The notes under the pieces were generated by a model. It searched no databases, was not told where the DNA came from, and was given only the letters and a program-made list of their open reading frames with translations. 64,000 nucleotides of DNA from Desulfovibrio sp. (GTDB lineage: Bacteria; Desulfobacterota; Desulfovibrionia; Desulfovibrionales; Desulfovibrionaceae): positions 1-64,000 of the forward strand of contig JACQYS010000010.1 in assembly GCA_016208105.1 (NCBI GenBank), read 5' to 3'. The stretch's first letter is position 1; every line of letters begins with the position of its first letter. Shown in pieces: positions 44,634 to 52,088 of the stretch. The position numbers were made by a program, and so were the translations under genes.

Positions 44634-44795
44634 AGGAACCGCGTTCGGCATAACGGAACACGGTGCGAATCCGTGGCGGACCCGCCGCTGTAACCGGGGA
44701 CGCGAGAGGGCATGGCGATACGCCGGTCACTGGGGAAAACCCCGGGAAGGCTGGCCCCCTCGCGGTTGATCCGGAAGCCAGAAGACCTGTCGAAG
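44620..44795 (+). promoter_or_regulatory. Cobalamin riboswitch
   Basis: All main conserved blocks of the B12 aptamer are present in order: CGGTGCGAATCCG, GCGGACCCGCCGCTGTAACC with GGGGACG, GGTCACTGGGG, CCCGGGAAGGC, and the B12 box GAAGCCAGAAGACCTG (44774-44789). The borders are approximate. It is directly followed by a strong intrinsic terminator and then cbpA, so binding of adenosylcobalamin should stop transcription of cbpAB. The OFF direction is the usual mode and is inferred here. Confidence 0.95.
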
Positions 44796-44821
44796 CGCGC
44801 TATAATTCGGAATCCGATGGC

Positions 44822-44861
44822 AAAGGGTTCCGGCGGAATTTTTCCGCCGGAACCCTTTTTT
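44822..44861 (+). terminator. Riboswitch expression-platform terminator
   Basis: Perfect 17-bp arms (44822-44838 and 44842-44858), TTT loop and six T. It lies between the B12 box and the cbpA ribosome-binding site, so read-through decides expression of cbpAB. The 27 bases before it could pair differently as an antiterminator. Confidence 0.92.
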
Positions 44862-44887
44862 ATTTGCACCCAAACCAAGGAGGCCAA

Positions 44888-44989
44888 ATGAAGAAGACCA
44901 AGAAAGACGTGATCGCCTTCAGGAAATCCTGCAAGGCCGACGGCACAGGCTTGTCCCACTACATCCTCATGGACCCCAAGAAGAGCTGA
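44888..44989 (+). CDS. cbpA: Modified-peptide precursor CbpA
   Basis: A 33-residue peptide, MKKTKKDVIAFRKSCKADG, then TGLSHYILMDPKKS. The ATG follows CAAGGAGGCCAA, a strong ribosome-binding site. It is positively charged, with a single Cys (15), one His and one Tyr in the C-terminal half as possible modification targets. Its stop shares a base with the start of the radical SAM gene (TGATG), which indicates coupled translation. It matches my recollection of the CbpA family of short peptides found after cobalamin riboswitches, partner of CbpB. The final product and its role are unknown. Confidence 0.8.
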   Translation: MKKTKKDVIAFRKSCKADGTGLSHYILMDPKKS

Positions 44990-46398
44990 TGACAGAGCAA
45001 ACCTCGATCAAGGCGGTCCTGAAAACGGGCCGCCTTTACAACACCGGCGAAGGACCCACCCTGCAACCAGTGGACATCGGCCACCGCGACTACATGGCCG
45101 TGGTCGATCCGGACACGGCCTTCTGGGCCCTGGTGCGCAAGAACAAACTCGGGCAGACCCTCACCGGACGCTCGTTCATGGCCGCCTATTCGGAAAAGGC
45201 CGCCGAATTCGCGCAGGAAATGGAGCGCCTTCGGTTCGGCCTCAAGCCTTCGGCGGTCTATTTCAACCCCACCGAGCGCTGCAACCTGAACTGCTCCTAC
45301 TGCTACATTCCGGCGGATATGCGCTTAAACGGCATCAACATGTCCACCGCGAAGCTCCTGGAGGCGCTCGAACGGCTCAAAGCCCACTTCCAGGCCACGT
45401 TGCCTGAAGGCACAAAACCGCAGATAATATTTCACGGTGCCGAACCCTTGATCAACAAGGACGCGGTCTTTGCCGGCATCGAACGCTTTCGCGACGACTT
45501 CCGGTTCGGCGTGCAGACCAACGCCACGCTTTTGGACGACGAGGCCATCTCGTTTCTCAAAGCCAATGGCATCGGCATCGGCATTTCCCTGGACGGCCAC
45601 ATTCCCGCCATCGCGGACAGGGCCCGCAAGGCCTGGGGCGGAAACGGCGTGTCCCGGCAGGTGACCGCGGTCATGGACAAGCTGCGCGGCTATCCCGCGT
45701 TCAACGTCATCTGCACCATGACCAGCCTGAACATGCGTTCGCTGCCAAAAATCGTGGACTTCTTCCACGAAAACGAAGTGTCCACCTGCCTCCTGAACGT
45801 GGTGCGCTGCACCCTGCCCGGAGCCCGCGAGATAAAGCCCGACGAGGACGAGGCCGCCAAGTGGTTCATCAAGGCCCTTGAGCGGTCCCACCAGCTCTAC
45901 GCCAAGACAGGGCGCAAGCTCGTGGTGGCCAACTTCGCCAACATCCTGCTGGCCGTCATGGCTCCCACGGCCAGGCGGCTCATATGCGACATTTCGCCCT
46001 GCGGCGGGGGCCGTTGCTTCTTCGCTCTGGCCCCCAACGGCGACATCTTCCCGTGCAGTGAGTTCATCGGCCTTCCGGACTACAAGGGAGGCAACCTGTT
46101 CACGGACAAGGTGGACGATATCGTTGCCAGCCCCGCGTTCAAGACGGTCACCGGGCGCAAGGTGGAGGATATCAAACACTGCCGCACCTGCGCCATCCGC
46201 CACTTCTGCGGCTCGCCGTGCCCGGCCGAAGCGGCCGAGATGAACGGCGGCATGAACCAGAAGGGCGCATTCTGCCGCTTCTACGAGGAGCAGGTTCGCT
46301 ACGCCCTGCGGCTCATCGCCGATGGCCGCGCGGACGACTTCCTGTGGGACGGCTGGGATGAGGGGGTGGAGACAACGTTCGACCTGACGAGTATGTGA
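44989..46398 (+). CDS. cbpB: Peptide-modifying radical SAM/SPASM enzyme CbpB
   Basis: A 469-residue radical SAM enzyme. Residues 1-85 may form a peptide-recognition domain. The SAM-cluster motif is C98-NLN-C102-SY-C105, followed by HGAEPL (149-154). The C-terminal SPASM-like region has cysteines at 333, 338, 343, 356, 398, 401, 407, 411 and 429, enough for two auxiliary 4Fe-4S clusters. Such enzymes install thioether or carbon-carbon links in ribosomal peptides. Its partner is cbpA, one base of overlap upstream. The pair matches the CbpB/CbpA naming. Expression should depend on cobalamin through the riboswitch. No dedicated protease or exporter follows. Confidence 0.88.
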   Translation: MTEQTSIKAVLKTGRLYNTGEGPTLQPVDIGHRDYMAVVDPDTAFWALVRKNKLGQTLTGRSFMAAYSEKAAEFAQEMERLRFGLKPSAVYFNPTERCNLNCSYCYIPADMRLNGINMSTAKLLEALERLKAHFQATLPEGTKPQIIFHGAEPLINKDAVFAGIERFRDDFRFGVQTNATLLDDEAISFLKANGIGIGISLDGHIPAIADRARKAWGGNGVSRQVTAVMDKLRGYPAFNVICTMTSLNMRSLPKIVDFFHENEVSTCLLNVVRCTLPGAREIKPDEDEAAKWFIKALERSHQLYAKTGRKLVVANFANILLAVMAPTARRLICDISPCGGGRCFFALAPNGDIFPCSEFIGLPDYKGGNLFTDKVDDIVASPAFKTVTGRKVEDIKHCRTCAIRHFCGSPCPAEAAEMNGGMNQKGAFCRFYEEQVRYALRLIADGRADDFLWDGWDEGVETTFDLTSM

Positions 46399-46417
46399 AG
46401 GAATATGAGGTAGGATG

Positions 46418-46540
46418 CCTCCGGCGGCCAGGGGGAGAGCCTCCCCCTGGACCCTGCAATAGCTTCGCGGGATTCACCAGTAACTGGTGAATCCCGCGAA
46501 GCCGTTGAGGGGGTCTGGGGGAAATCATTTCCCCCAGAGA
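46418..46540. repeat. Dispersed intergenic repeat, copy 3, with three nested hairpins
   Basis: Opens with GCCTCCGGCGGCC as in the 34.4 and 34.9 kb copies. It contains CCAGGGGGA / TCCCCCTGG, a 20-bp perfect palindrome with one central base (46462-46481, 46483-46502), and CTGGGGGAAA / TTTCCCCCAG. It lies between the convergent cbpB and lysA genes and probably terminates both. Confidence 0.8.
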
Positions 46541-46547
46541 ATCTCTC

Positions 46548-47795
46548 TTATTTGCAGTCTTTTTCCAAGGCGATCAAATCCTCAAACGTCTCCCGTCTCC
46601 TGGCCAGGGTCACCTTGTCGCCGTCAACAAGCACCTCGGCCGCCCTGGGCCGCGAGTTGTAGTTCGACGACATGGTGAACCCGTAGGCCCCTGCCGAGAA
46701 CACGGCCAGAAGCTCTCCGGGCTCGACAGCCGGGATGTCCCGGTCTTTCGCCAGAAAATCACCAGACTCGCAGATGGGGCCCACCACGTCCACGTTCAGG
46801 TTCTTGCGGCCCTTGGGGGTCACTTCCTTGATGGCGTGGAAGGAGCCGTAGAGGGAGGGGCGGACCAGGTCGTTCATGGCCGCGTCCACGATGATGAAGT
46901 CCTTGGACGGGGTCTTCTTGGTGTAGACCACCTCGGTGAGGAGAATCCCGGAGTTTCCGGCGATGACGCGCCCCGGCTCCAGGATGAGCGTCATGGGATG
47001 GTCCTTCAATACGTTCACAAGGGCCTTGCCGAACTGGGCCGGGTGGGGCGGTTCCTCGTCGTTGTAGGTGATGCCCAGGCCCCCGCCCAGGTCGAGGTAT
47101 TCGATGCGGATACCCATGGCTTTCAGGCGGTCGTAGAAGTTGATGATGCGGTCCAGGGCCTCCAGGAAGGGCTCCAGGGTGGTGAGCTGGGAGCCGATGT
47201 GGCAGTCGATGCCCACGGGCTCGATATTGGGCAGGGTCAGGGCCCGGGAGTAGGCGGCCAGGGACTGTTCGATGTCCAGGCCGAACTTGTTCTTCTTGAG
47301 CCCGGTGGAAATATAGGGGTGGGTTTTGGGGTCCACGTCCGGGTTGATGCGCAGGCTGATCCGCGCGGTCTTGCCCATGTCCGAGGCCACGGCCGAGATG
47401 CGCTCCAGCTCGCCCGTGGACTCCACGTTGAACATGAGGATGTTCGCGGCCAGGGCCTGGCGGATCTCGTCGGCGCGCTTGCCGACGCCCGAATAGACGA
47501 TCTTGGAGGCGGGCACGCCTGCGGTCAGGGCGCGGTGGAGCTCCCCGCCGGAAACGATGTCCATGCCAGCGCCGCAGTCCTTCAGAAGCTTCAAGAGGCA
47601 CAGGTTGGAGTTGGCCTTCACCGAATAGCAGGTGATGTGCGGAAGGCCGCTGAAGGCCGAATCGAAGGCCTCGAAATGGCGGCGCAGGGTGGCTGCGGAG
47701 TAAACATAGAGGGGGGTGCCGTACTGCTTTACAAGCTCAATGGCCGGGACATCCTCGGCATGGAGCTGGCCGTTCTTGTACTCGAAGAAATGCAT
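46548..47795 (-). CDS. lysA: Diaminopimelate decarboxylase
   Basis: A 415-residue PLP enzyme that makes L-lysine from meso-diaminopimelate. The PLP lysine is in CYSVKANSN. Other motifs include DIVSGGELHRAL, the phosphate-binding LDLGGGLGI, EPGRVIAGNSG, and the substrate-contacting ICESGDF. Length is normal. The gene starts 4 bases after mutS, and its ribosome-binding site GGAGACTAA is inside the mutS end, so the two are cotranscribed. It is followed by the hairpin-rich repeat. Confidence 0.97.
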   Translation of the reverse strand: MHFFEYKNGQLHAEDVPAIELVKQYGTPLYVYSAATLRRHFEAFDSAFSGLPHITCYSVKANSNLCLLKLLKDCGAGMDIVSGGELHRALTAGVPASKIVYSGVGKRADEIRQALAANILMFNVESTGELERISAVASDMGKTARISLRINPDVDPKTHPYISTGLKKNKFGLDIEQSLAAYSRALTLPNIEPVGIDCHIGSQLTTLEPFLEALDRIINFYDRLKAMGIRIEYLDLGGGLGITYNDEEPPHPAQFGKALVNVLKDHPMTLILEPGRVIAGNSGILLTEVVYTKKTPSKDFIIVDAAMNDLVRPSLYGSFHAIKEVTPKGRKNLNVDVVGPICESGDFLAKDRDIPAVEPGELLAVFSAGAYGFTMSSNYNSRPRAAEVLVDGDKVTLARRRETFEDLIALEKDCK

Positions 47796-47799
47796 GGGA

Positions 47800-50490
47800 T
47801 TAGTCTCCTTGAGTATTCGTGTCCCCGCTCCACTTGGCCTTCCAATCGCCCAGGATGTTCAGGGCTTCAAGCGGGGTTAATCTGTCGAGTTTGAGGTTCT
47901 TGAGTTCTTCCATCACAGGATGTTCGGGATGGGCAACGGCCTGAGGGTCGTTCGCCAGCCCCGGCAGCATGCTCTGGCACGTGGGAGGGGGCTGGGGCGC
48001 GAAGTTCTTGGCGTCCCTGGCTTTTTTCTCAAGATTTGCCAGGACATCCTTGGCCCGTTGCACCACTTTGCCCGGAACACCTGCCAGCCTGGCCACTTCT
48101 ATGCCGTAGCTCCGGTCCGATGGGCCGGGCACGAGACGGCGCAGAAAGATGATGTCGCCTCGCCATTCCTTTACCGCAATGTTTACGTTGCGCAACCCCG
48201 GAAGTTTTCCCTCCAGCTGGGTGAGCTCATGGTAGTGGGTGGCGAACAGGGTGCGGATGCCGCCCTGGTCCTTGGAGTCCGGTTTGCGGCCCCGGCCGCA
48301 GAGATCCTCCACCACGGCCCAGGCCAGGGCCAGACCGTCGAAGGTGGACGTGCCCCGGCCGATCTCGTCCAATATCACCAGGCTCTTGCGTGTGGCCTGG
48401 CGCAGGATGCGCGCGGTCTCCATCATCTCCACCATGAAGGTGGACTGGCCCTGGGCCAGGTTGTCCGAGGCGCCCACGCGCGAAAAGATACGGTCCGTCA
48501 GGCCCAGATGTGCCTTGGCCGCCGGCACGTACGAGCCGATTTGGGCCAGGAGGGACAGGATGGCCACTTGCCTGAGCACCGTGGACTTTCCGGCCATGTT
48601 GGGGCCGGTGATGAGAAGAAGCCGGGTGTCACCTGTGAGTTGAAGATCGCTCGGGATGTAGTTGGCCGCTCCCTGTACGGCTTCCACGGCCGGGTGGCGC
48701 CCGGCCTGGATGGTGATGTCCAGCCCCTGGTGCAGGGTGGGGCGGCTCCATTCGTAGCGGCGGGCGGCGTCGGCCAGGGCCTGCCAGTAGTCCAGGGCGG
48801 CAAGCGAAGCCGCCATGGCCTTGAAGCGGGGCTGGGCCTGGGCCACTGTGGCGCGCAGCTCGCCGAAGAGCCTGTACTCCAGGTCCTTTCGCCGGTCGCT
48901 GGCCGAGAGGAGCTTGTCCTCGAGCTCCTTCAAGGCCGGGGTGACGTAGCGCTCGGCATTGGCCAGGGTCTGGCGGCGCACGAAGTGTTCCGGCGGATTG
49001 GTGCCCGAAGCGCGCGTCAGCTCGAAATAGTAGCCGAACACCCTGTTGTAGCCGAGCTTCAGCTTCGGCAACGCGTTGGTCTGCTGCTCCTCTTCGAGCA
49101 ACTCCTTGAGCTTGGCCTCTCCGTGCTCGGTGAGCTCCATCAGTTCGTCGAGCTTGGGGTCGTAGCCCGCCTTGAAGAGGCCGCCTTCGGTCATCACCGC
49201 CGGAGGCGTATCCGACAGGGCGCTCACCAAGAGATCCCGGATGTCTCCCAGGTTGTCCCAATTGAGCAGGATATCTGCCACCGCTTTCGGCTTATCAAGG
49301 GAGGATGCCGGCTCGTCGCTGTCCTCGACTGTGAGCAGGCGCAGGATGGAGGGGAGCGCCGAGAGGCTGTGGCGCAGGGCCAGAAAATCCTTGGGCGTGG
49401 CCCGGCCCAGGAAGATGCGCGTGGAGAGGCGCTCCAGGTCGTAGACGTCGTCCAGGGAGCGCCTGAGCCCGTCGCGCAGGCCGTCTTCCTTGTAAAAGAA
49501 CCGCACGGCCTCCTGGTTAACGAGTATGGGCTCCATGTCCACCCAGGGCTTGCGCAGGCGCGTTTCCAGGAGCCTGCCGCCCATTGGGGTCACCGTGCGG
49601 TCCAGAACGTGCCAGAGAGTGCCTGCGCCCTTGCGGCCGTCCAGCCTGCGAAATATTTCCAGGTTGCGTTCGGTCACTTCGTCTATGAGCAGATGGCGTC
49701 CAAGGTTGACGGGCCTGAAAGGCGAAAGGTGGCCGAGCTCCTGTTTCTGGGTCTGGGCCAGGTAGGAGAGTATGGCCCCCATGGCCCGCACCAGCTGCGG
49801 CTTGTCCGCCACGTCCAGGGTGTCCAGGCTGGAGACGCTCTGGGCCTTGAGCACGCGTTCGGTGGCCGCGTTCAAGTCGAAGTGGGGCTTGTGGGGAAAA
49901 TTGGTGATCTGGATGCCCAGTTCGGGCAGGTGGCGCGGAGGCGCCTTCATGTCCGGGAGAAGGAGCTCCCTGGGGTGTATCTTCTCCACCCACTGCCAGA
50001 GCAGGGCTTCCTCGCGCGAGAAGATGCCCTCCCACTCGCCCGTGGAAAATTCGAGCCAGACCAGGCCGCCGGCGCGTTCGTCCGGCTCCCAGAACAGGGC
50101 GGCCAGGAAGTTGTTCTCCTTGGCCTGAAGGTTGATGTCCTCCACCACGGTGCCCGGCGTGAGCACCCGCGTGACTTCGCGCTTCACCAGGCCCTTGGCC
50201 TGGCGCGGGTCTTCCACCTGGTCGCAGATGGCCACCTTGTAGCCCTTTTCCAGGAGCTGGCTCACGTAGGTGGTGAGGGCGTGATGCGGCACGCCGCACA
50301 TGGGCACCGGGGCGTCCGAATTCTTGTCGCGCGAGGTGAGCGCGATCTGGAGCTCCCTGGCGGCCACCTCGGCGTCCTCGAAGAACATCTCGTAGAAGTC
50401 CCCCATACGGTACATGAGCAGGCAATCAGGGTATTCGCCCTTGATTGAAAGGTACTGCTCCAGCATGGGGGTGAGCCTGACGGTGCTCAT
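47800..50490 (-). CDS. mutS: DNA mismatch repair protein MutS
   Basis: An 896-residue protein that binds mismatches and starts repair. The mismatch-reading N-domain has the Phe-x-Glu motif within MGDFYEMFFEDA (about 28-40). The lever and clamp domains occupy about 250-560. The ATPase has Walker A GPNMAGKST (about 625), the signature VGASDNLAQGQSTFMVEM, and Walker B LVILDEIGRGTSTFDG. A C-terminal tail ends with a dimerisation-like segment (LDRLTPLEALNILGDWK). It is cotranscribed with lysA. No mutL lies in the window. Confidence 0.97.
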   Translation of the reverse strand: MSTVRLTPMLEQYLSIKGEYPDCLLMYRMGDFYEMFFEDAEVAARELQIALTSRDKNSDAPVPMCGVPHHALTTYVSQLLEKGYKVAICDQVEDPRQAKGLVKREVTRVLTPGTVVEDINLQAKENNFLAALFWEPDERAGGLVWLEFSTGEWEGIFSREEALLWQWVEKIHPRELLLPDMKAPPRHLPELGIQITNFPHKPHFDLNAATERVLKAQSVSSLDTLDVADKPQLVRAMGAILSYLAQTQKQELGHLSPFRPVNLGRHLLIDEVTERNLEIFRRLDGRKGAGTLWHVLDRTVTPMGGRLLETRLRKPWVDMEPILVNQEAVRFFYKEDGLRDGLRRSLDDVYDLERLSTRIFLGRATPKDFLALRHSLSALPSILRLLTVEDSDEPASSLDKPKAVADILLNWDNLGDIRDLLVSALSDTPPAVMTEGGLFKAGYDPKLDELMELTEHGEAKLKELLEEEQQTNALPKLKLGYNRVFGYYFELTRASGTNPPEHFVRRQTLANAERYVTPALKELEDKLLSASDRRKDLEYRLFGELRATVAQAQPRFKAMAASLAALDYWQALADAARRYEWSRPTLHQGLDITIQAGRHPAVEAVQGAANYIPSDLQLTGDTRLLLITGPNMAGKSTVLRQVAILSLLAQIGSYVPAAKAHLGLTDRIFSRVGASDNLAQGQSTFMVEMMETARILRQATRKSLVILDEIGRGTSTFDGLALAWAVVEDLCGRGRKPDSKDQGGIRTLFATHYHELTQLEGKLPGLRNVNIAVKEWRGDIIFLRRLVPGPSDRSYGIEVARLAGVPGKVVQRAKDVLANLEKKARDAKNFAPQPPPTCQSMLPGLANDPQAVAHPEHPVMEELKNLKLDRLTPLEALNILGDWKAKWSGDTNTQGD

Positions 50491-50585
50491 GGGATGAAGG
50501 GCTTCTTTTTGACGAAAATGTTATAATTTGCCGTGTGGGCCGATGCTTCCACATTGCCCGCACAATATCGCCACGTCAACCGTGA

Positions 50586-50621
50586 ATAAAACGGCCGGAC
50601 ACGAGATGTCGCATCCGGCCG
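50586..50621 (-). terminator. Intrinsic terminator after the LapA-like gene
   Basis: On the minus strand CGGCCGGA / TCCGGCCG arms (8 bp) with a 14-base loop, followed by TTTTATT. Confidence 0.8.
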
Positions 50622-50647
50622 CAAGCTCGTCGTTGTAAGGCCCGGCG

Positions 50648-51013
50648 CTAGGCTTTGGCCTCGGAGGCGGAAGCCGGAGCGGAAGCCGGAGCGGGAGCGG
50701 GGGAGGAGATGCTCTGCTTGGCTTTGAGGGAATCAAGCTCGGACTGGAGGCTCTGCGCCTTGGACTGGGCTTCGCCGCAGATGGAGCCGATGCGGATGCG
50801 GTCGATGACGAAAAAGATCGTGCTGAAGAGCGAGCCCAGAACGAAGAAGATCAGCACCACCAGGTAGAACGGCAGGGGCTGGCTCTGCCAGTTCAGGGTG
50901 AAGAGGTTGAACTTGAGCTCAAGCGCGGTGGAGAGCTGCGCCTGGTTCTGGACGAAGAATACCATGAAGAACAGGAAGAACAGCACAAGCAGAACGAATT
51001 TGATGAAACGCAT
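50648..51013 (-). CDS. LapA-family inner-membrane protein
   Basis: A 121-residue protein. The ATG at 51013 follows GGGAGGCGGGT. Two membrane helices (about 5-22 and 48-68) flank a short loop, and a coiled coil follows (AQSKAQSLQSELDSLKAKQ). The tail is Ala/Pro/Ser-rich (SSPAPAPASAPASASEAKA). This layout matches LapA (YciS), which with LapB tunes lipopolysaccharide synthesis through LpxC turnover in enterics. The same role is plausible here but not shown. It follows the HIT-protein gene by 14 bases. Confidence 0.75.
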   Translation of the reverse strand: MRFIKFVLLVLFFLFFMVFFVQNQAQLSTALELKFNLFTLNWQSQPLPFYLVVLIFFVLGSLFSTIFFVIDRIRIGSICGEAQSKAQSLQSELDSLKAKQSISSPAPAPASAPASASEAKA

Positions 51014-51027
51014 ACCCGCCTCCCTCG

Positions 51028-51528
51028 TCAGATGTTGCAAAATGGGGCCGCGCTATCAAAGCGCGGTTTGATCCTGTCGTATGTCTCGAGCAGAAGCTCG
51101 GGAATAACGTGGGTCTGGCCGAAAACCGCCATGAAGGAGTTGTCGCCGTTCCAGCGCGGCACCAGCTGAAAGTGCAGGTGCGCGGCGATGCCGGAACCGG
51201 CGGCTTCGCCCAGGTTCAACCCGATGTTCACTCCATGGGGGCGGAACATGTCCTTAATTATGGACGTGGTGGTTTGCAAGGCGGTCATCATCTCGGCGGA
51301 TTCCTGGGGCTCGAGCTCAGTCAGACAACTTACGTGCCGGAACGGACAGATCATGAGGTGCCCGCTGTTGTAGGGGTACTTGTTCATGATCACGTAGCAG
51401 CGGCCGGCACGGGCCAGGACCAGACGTTCCCGGTCCTCCCCGGTGTGATCCGGGAGGCAGAACACGCAGCCGTCCGGCTTGGGGCCAAGGATGTACTGCA
51501 TCCGCCAGGGGGCCCATAGCACATCCAT
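51028..51528 (-). CDS. HIT-domain nucleotide hydrolase/transferase (H-x-H-x-Q variant)
   Basis: A 166-residue HIT protein. Residues 1-30 carry CVFC with a later H and C pattern as a zinc site (CVFCLPDH). The nucleotide pocket shows RCYVIMNKYPYNSGHLMICP. The catalytic strand is AHLHFQLVPRWNGD, where the third histidine of the triad is Gln, as in Ap4A phosphorylase- and GalT-like members, whereas the common bacterial form here is H-x-H-x-H. Action on dinucleoside polyphosphates is a fair guess. It overlaps the LOG-like gene by one base (TGATG) and precedes lapA. Confidence 0.85.
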   Translation of the reverse strand: MDVLWAPWRMQYILGPKPDGCVFCLPDHTGEDRERLVLARAGRCYVIMNKYPYNSGHLMICPFRHVSCLTELEPQESAEMMTALQTTTSIIKDMFRPHGVNIGLNLGEAAGSGIAAHLHFQLVPRWNGDNSFMAVFGQTHVIPELLLETYDRIKPRFDSAAPFCNI

Positions 51529-51983
51529 CAGCGGTCCACCAGAGCCTTCACCGTGTTCATGGCTTCGTCCGCGTCTTTGGCGGGATGCACACCCTCTATG
51601 ACGGACCAGCGCCCTATGGCCACCACGGGTATGCCGGACTTGAGGGCCAGGCCGATTTCCGAGAGGGTTCCGGCGCCGCCTTCCACGGCGATGGCCGCGT
51701 CCCCGTTTTTTACCACCAGAAAATTGCGCATGTGCCCGAGCCCGGTGATCACCGGGACATCCACGAATTCATTGGCCTGTGCGAAATCGAGCCCGGGAAG
51801 AAGCCCCAAGGTGAAGCCGCCGGCCGATTTGGCTCCACGGCATGCGGCGCGCTGCACCCCCATGCGCCCGCCGCAGACCAGATCGAATCCGTTCTGGGCT
51901 ATGAGCACGCCGAGGCGTTCGGCCACGGCTTCCGTTTCCGGACCACACGTGCCGGCACCGATGATGGAAATGCGCTTTTTCAT
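51528..51983 (-). CDS. LOG-like Rossmann protein (TIGR00725-type)
   Basis: A 151-residue single-domain protein with an N-terminal dinucleotide-type loop (ISIIGAGTCGPETEAVAERL), a phosphate-binding GGRMGVQRAACRGAKSAGG and a GGAGTLSEIGLALKSG motif. These mark the lysine-decarboxylase-like/LOG fold, whose better known members cleave nucleoside monophosphates. The PGGxGTxxE motif of true LOG enzymes reads EGGAGTLSE here. It begins a three-gene unit with the HIT protein and the LapA-like protein. A nucleotide-related role is inferred. Confidence 0.8.
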   Translation of the reverse strand: MKKRISIIGAGTCGPETEAVAERLGVLIAQNGFDLVCGGRMGVQRAACRGAKSAGGFTLGLLPGLDFAQANEFVDVPVITGLGHMRNFLVVKNGDAAIAVEGGAGTLSEIGLALKSGIPVVAIGRWSVIEGVHPAKDADEAMNTVKALVDR

Positions 51984-52088
51984 TCTCTATTTCCCCAGGG
52001 TGGGCTCCTGTTTTCTACACGCTTGAGGCGCACAGGGCAAGATGCACCGGGGCTTGCCCTGTGCGTCCGTTGGAGGCATTCTGGAGCC

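Noticed and set aside
44989-46398. Radical SAM gene as an anaerobic sulfatase maturase for the arylsulfatase at 22.7 kb
   Set aside because: The fold class is related, but the gene overlaps a small peptide gene, is controlled by a B12 riboswitch and lies 20 kb from the sulfatase. The CbpB assignment explains the context better.
47920-50448. A plus-strand open frame of over 800 codons opposite mutS
   Set aside because: High-GC genes in this window often leave one antisense frame open. The translation is His/Gly/Gln-rich with no domain, and mutS on the other strand is complete and conserved.
51585-52088. N-terminal extension of uvrC by 168 codons
   Set aside because: The UvrC family begins at the GIY-YIG domain at 52089. 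The extension lies antisense to the LOG-like gene and has no conserved sequence.
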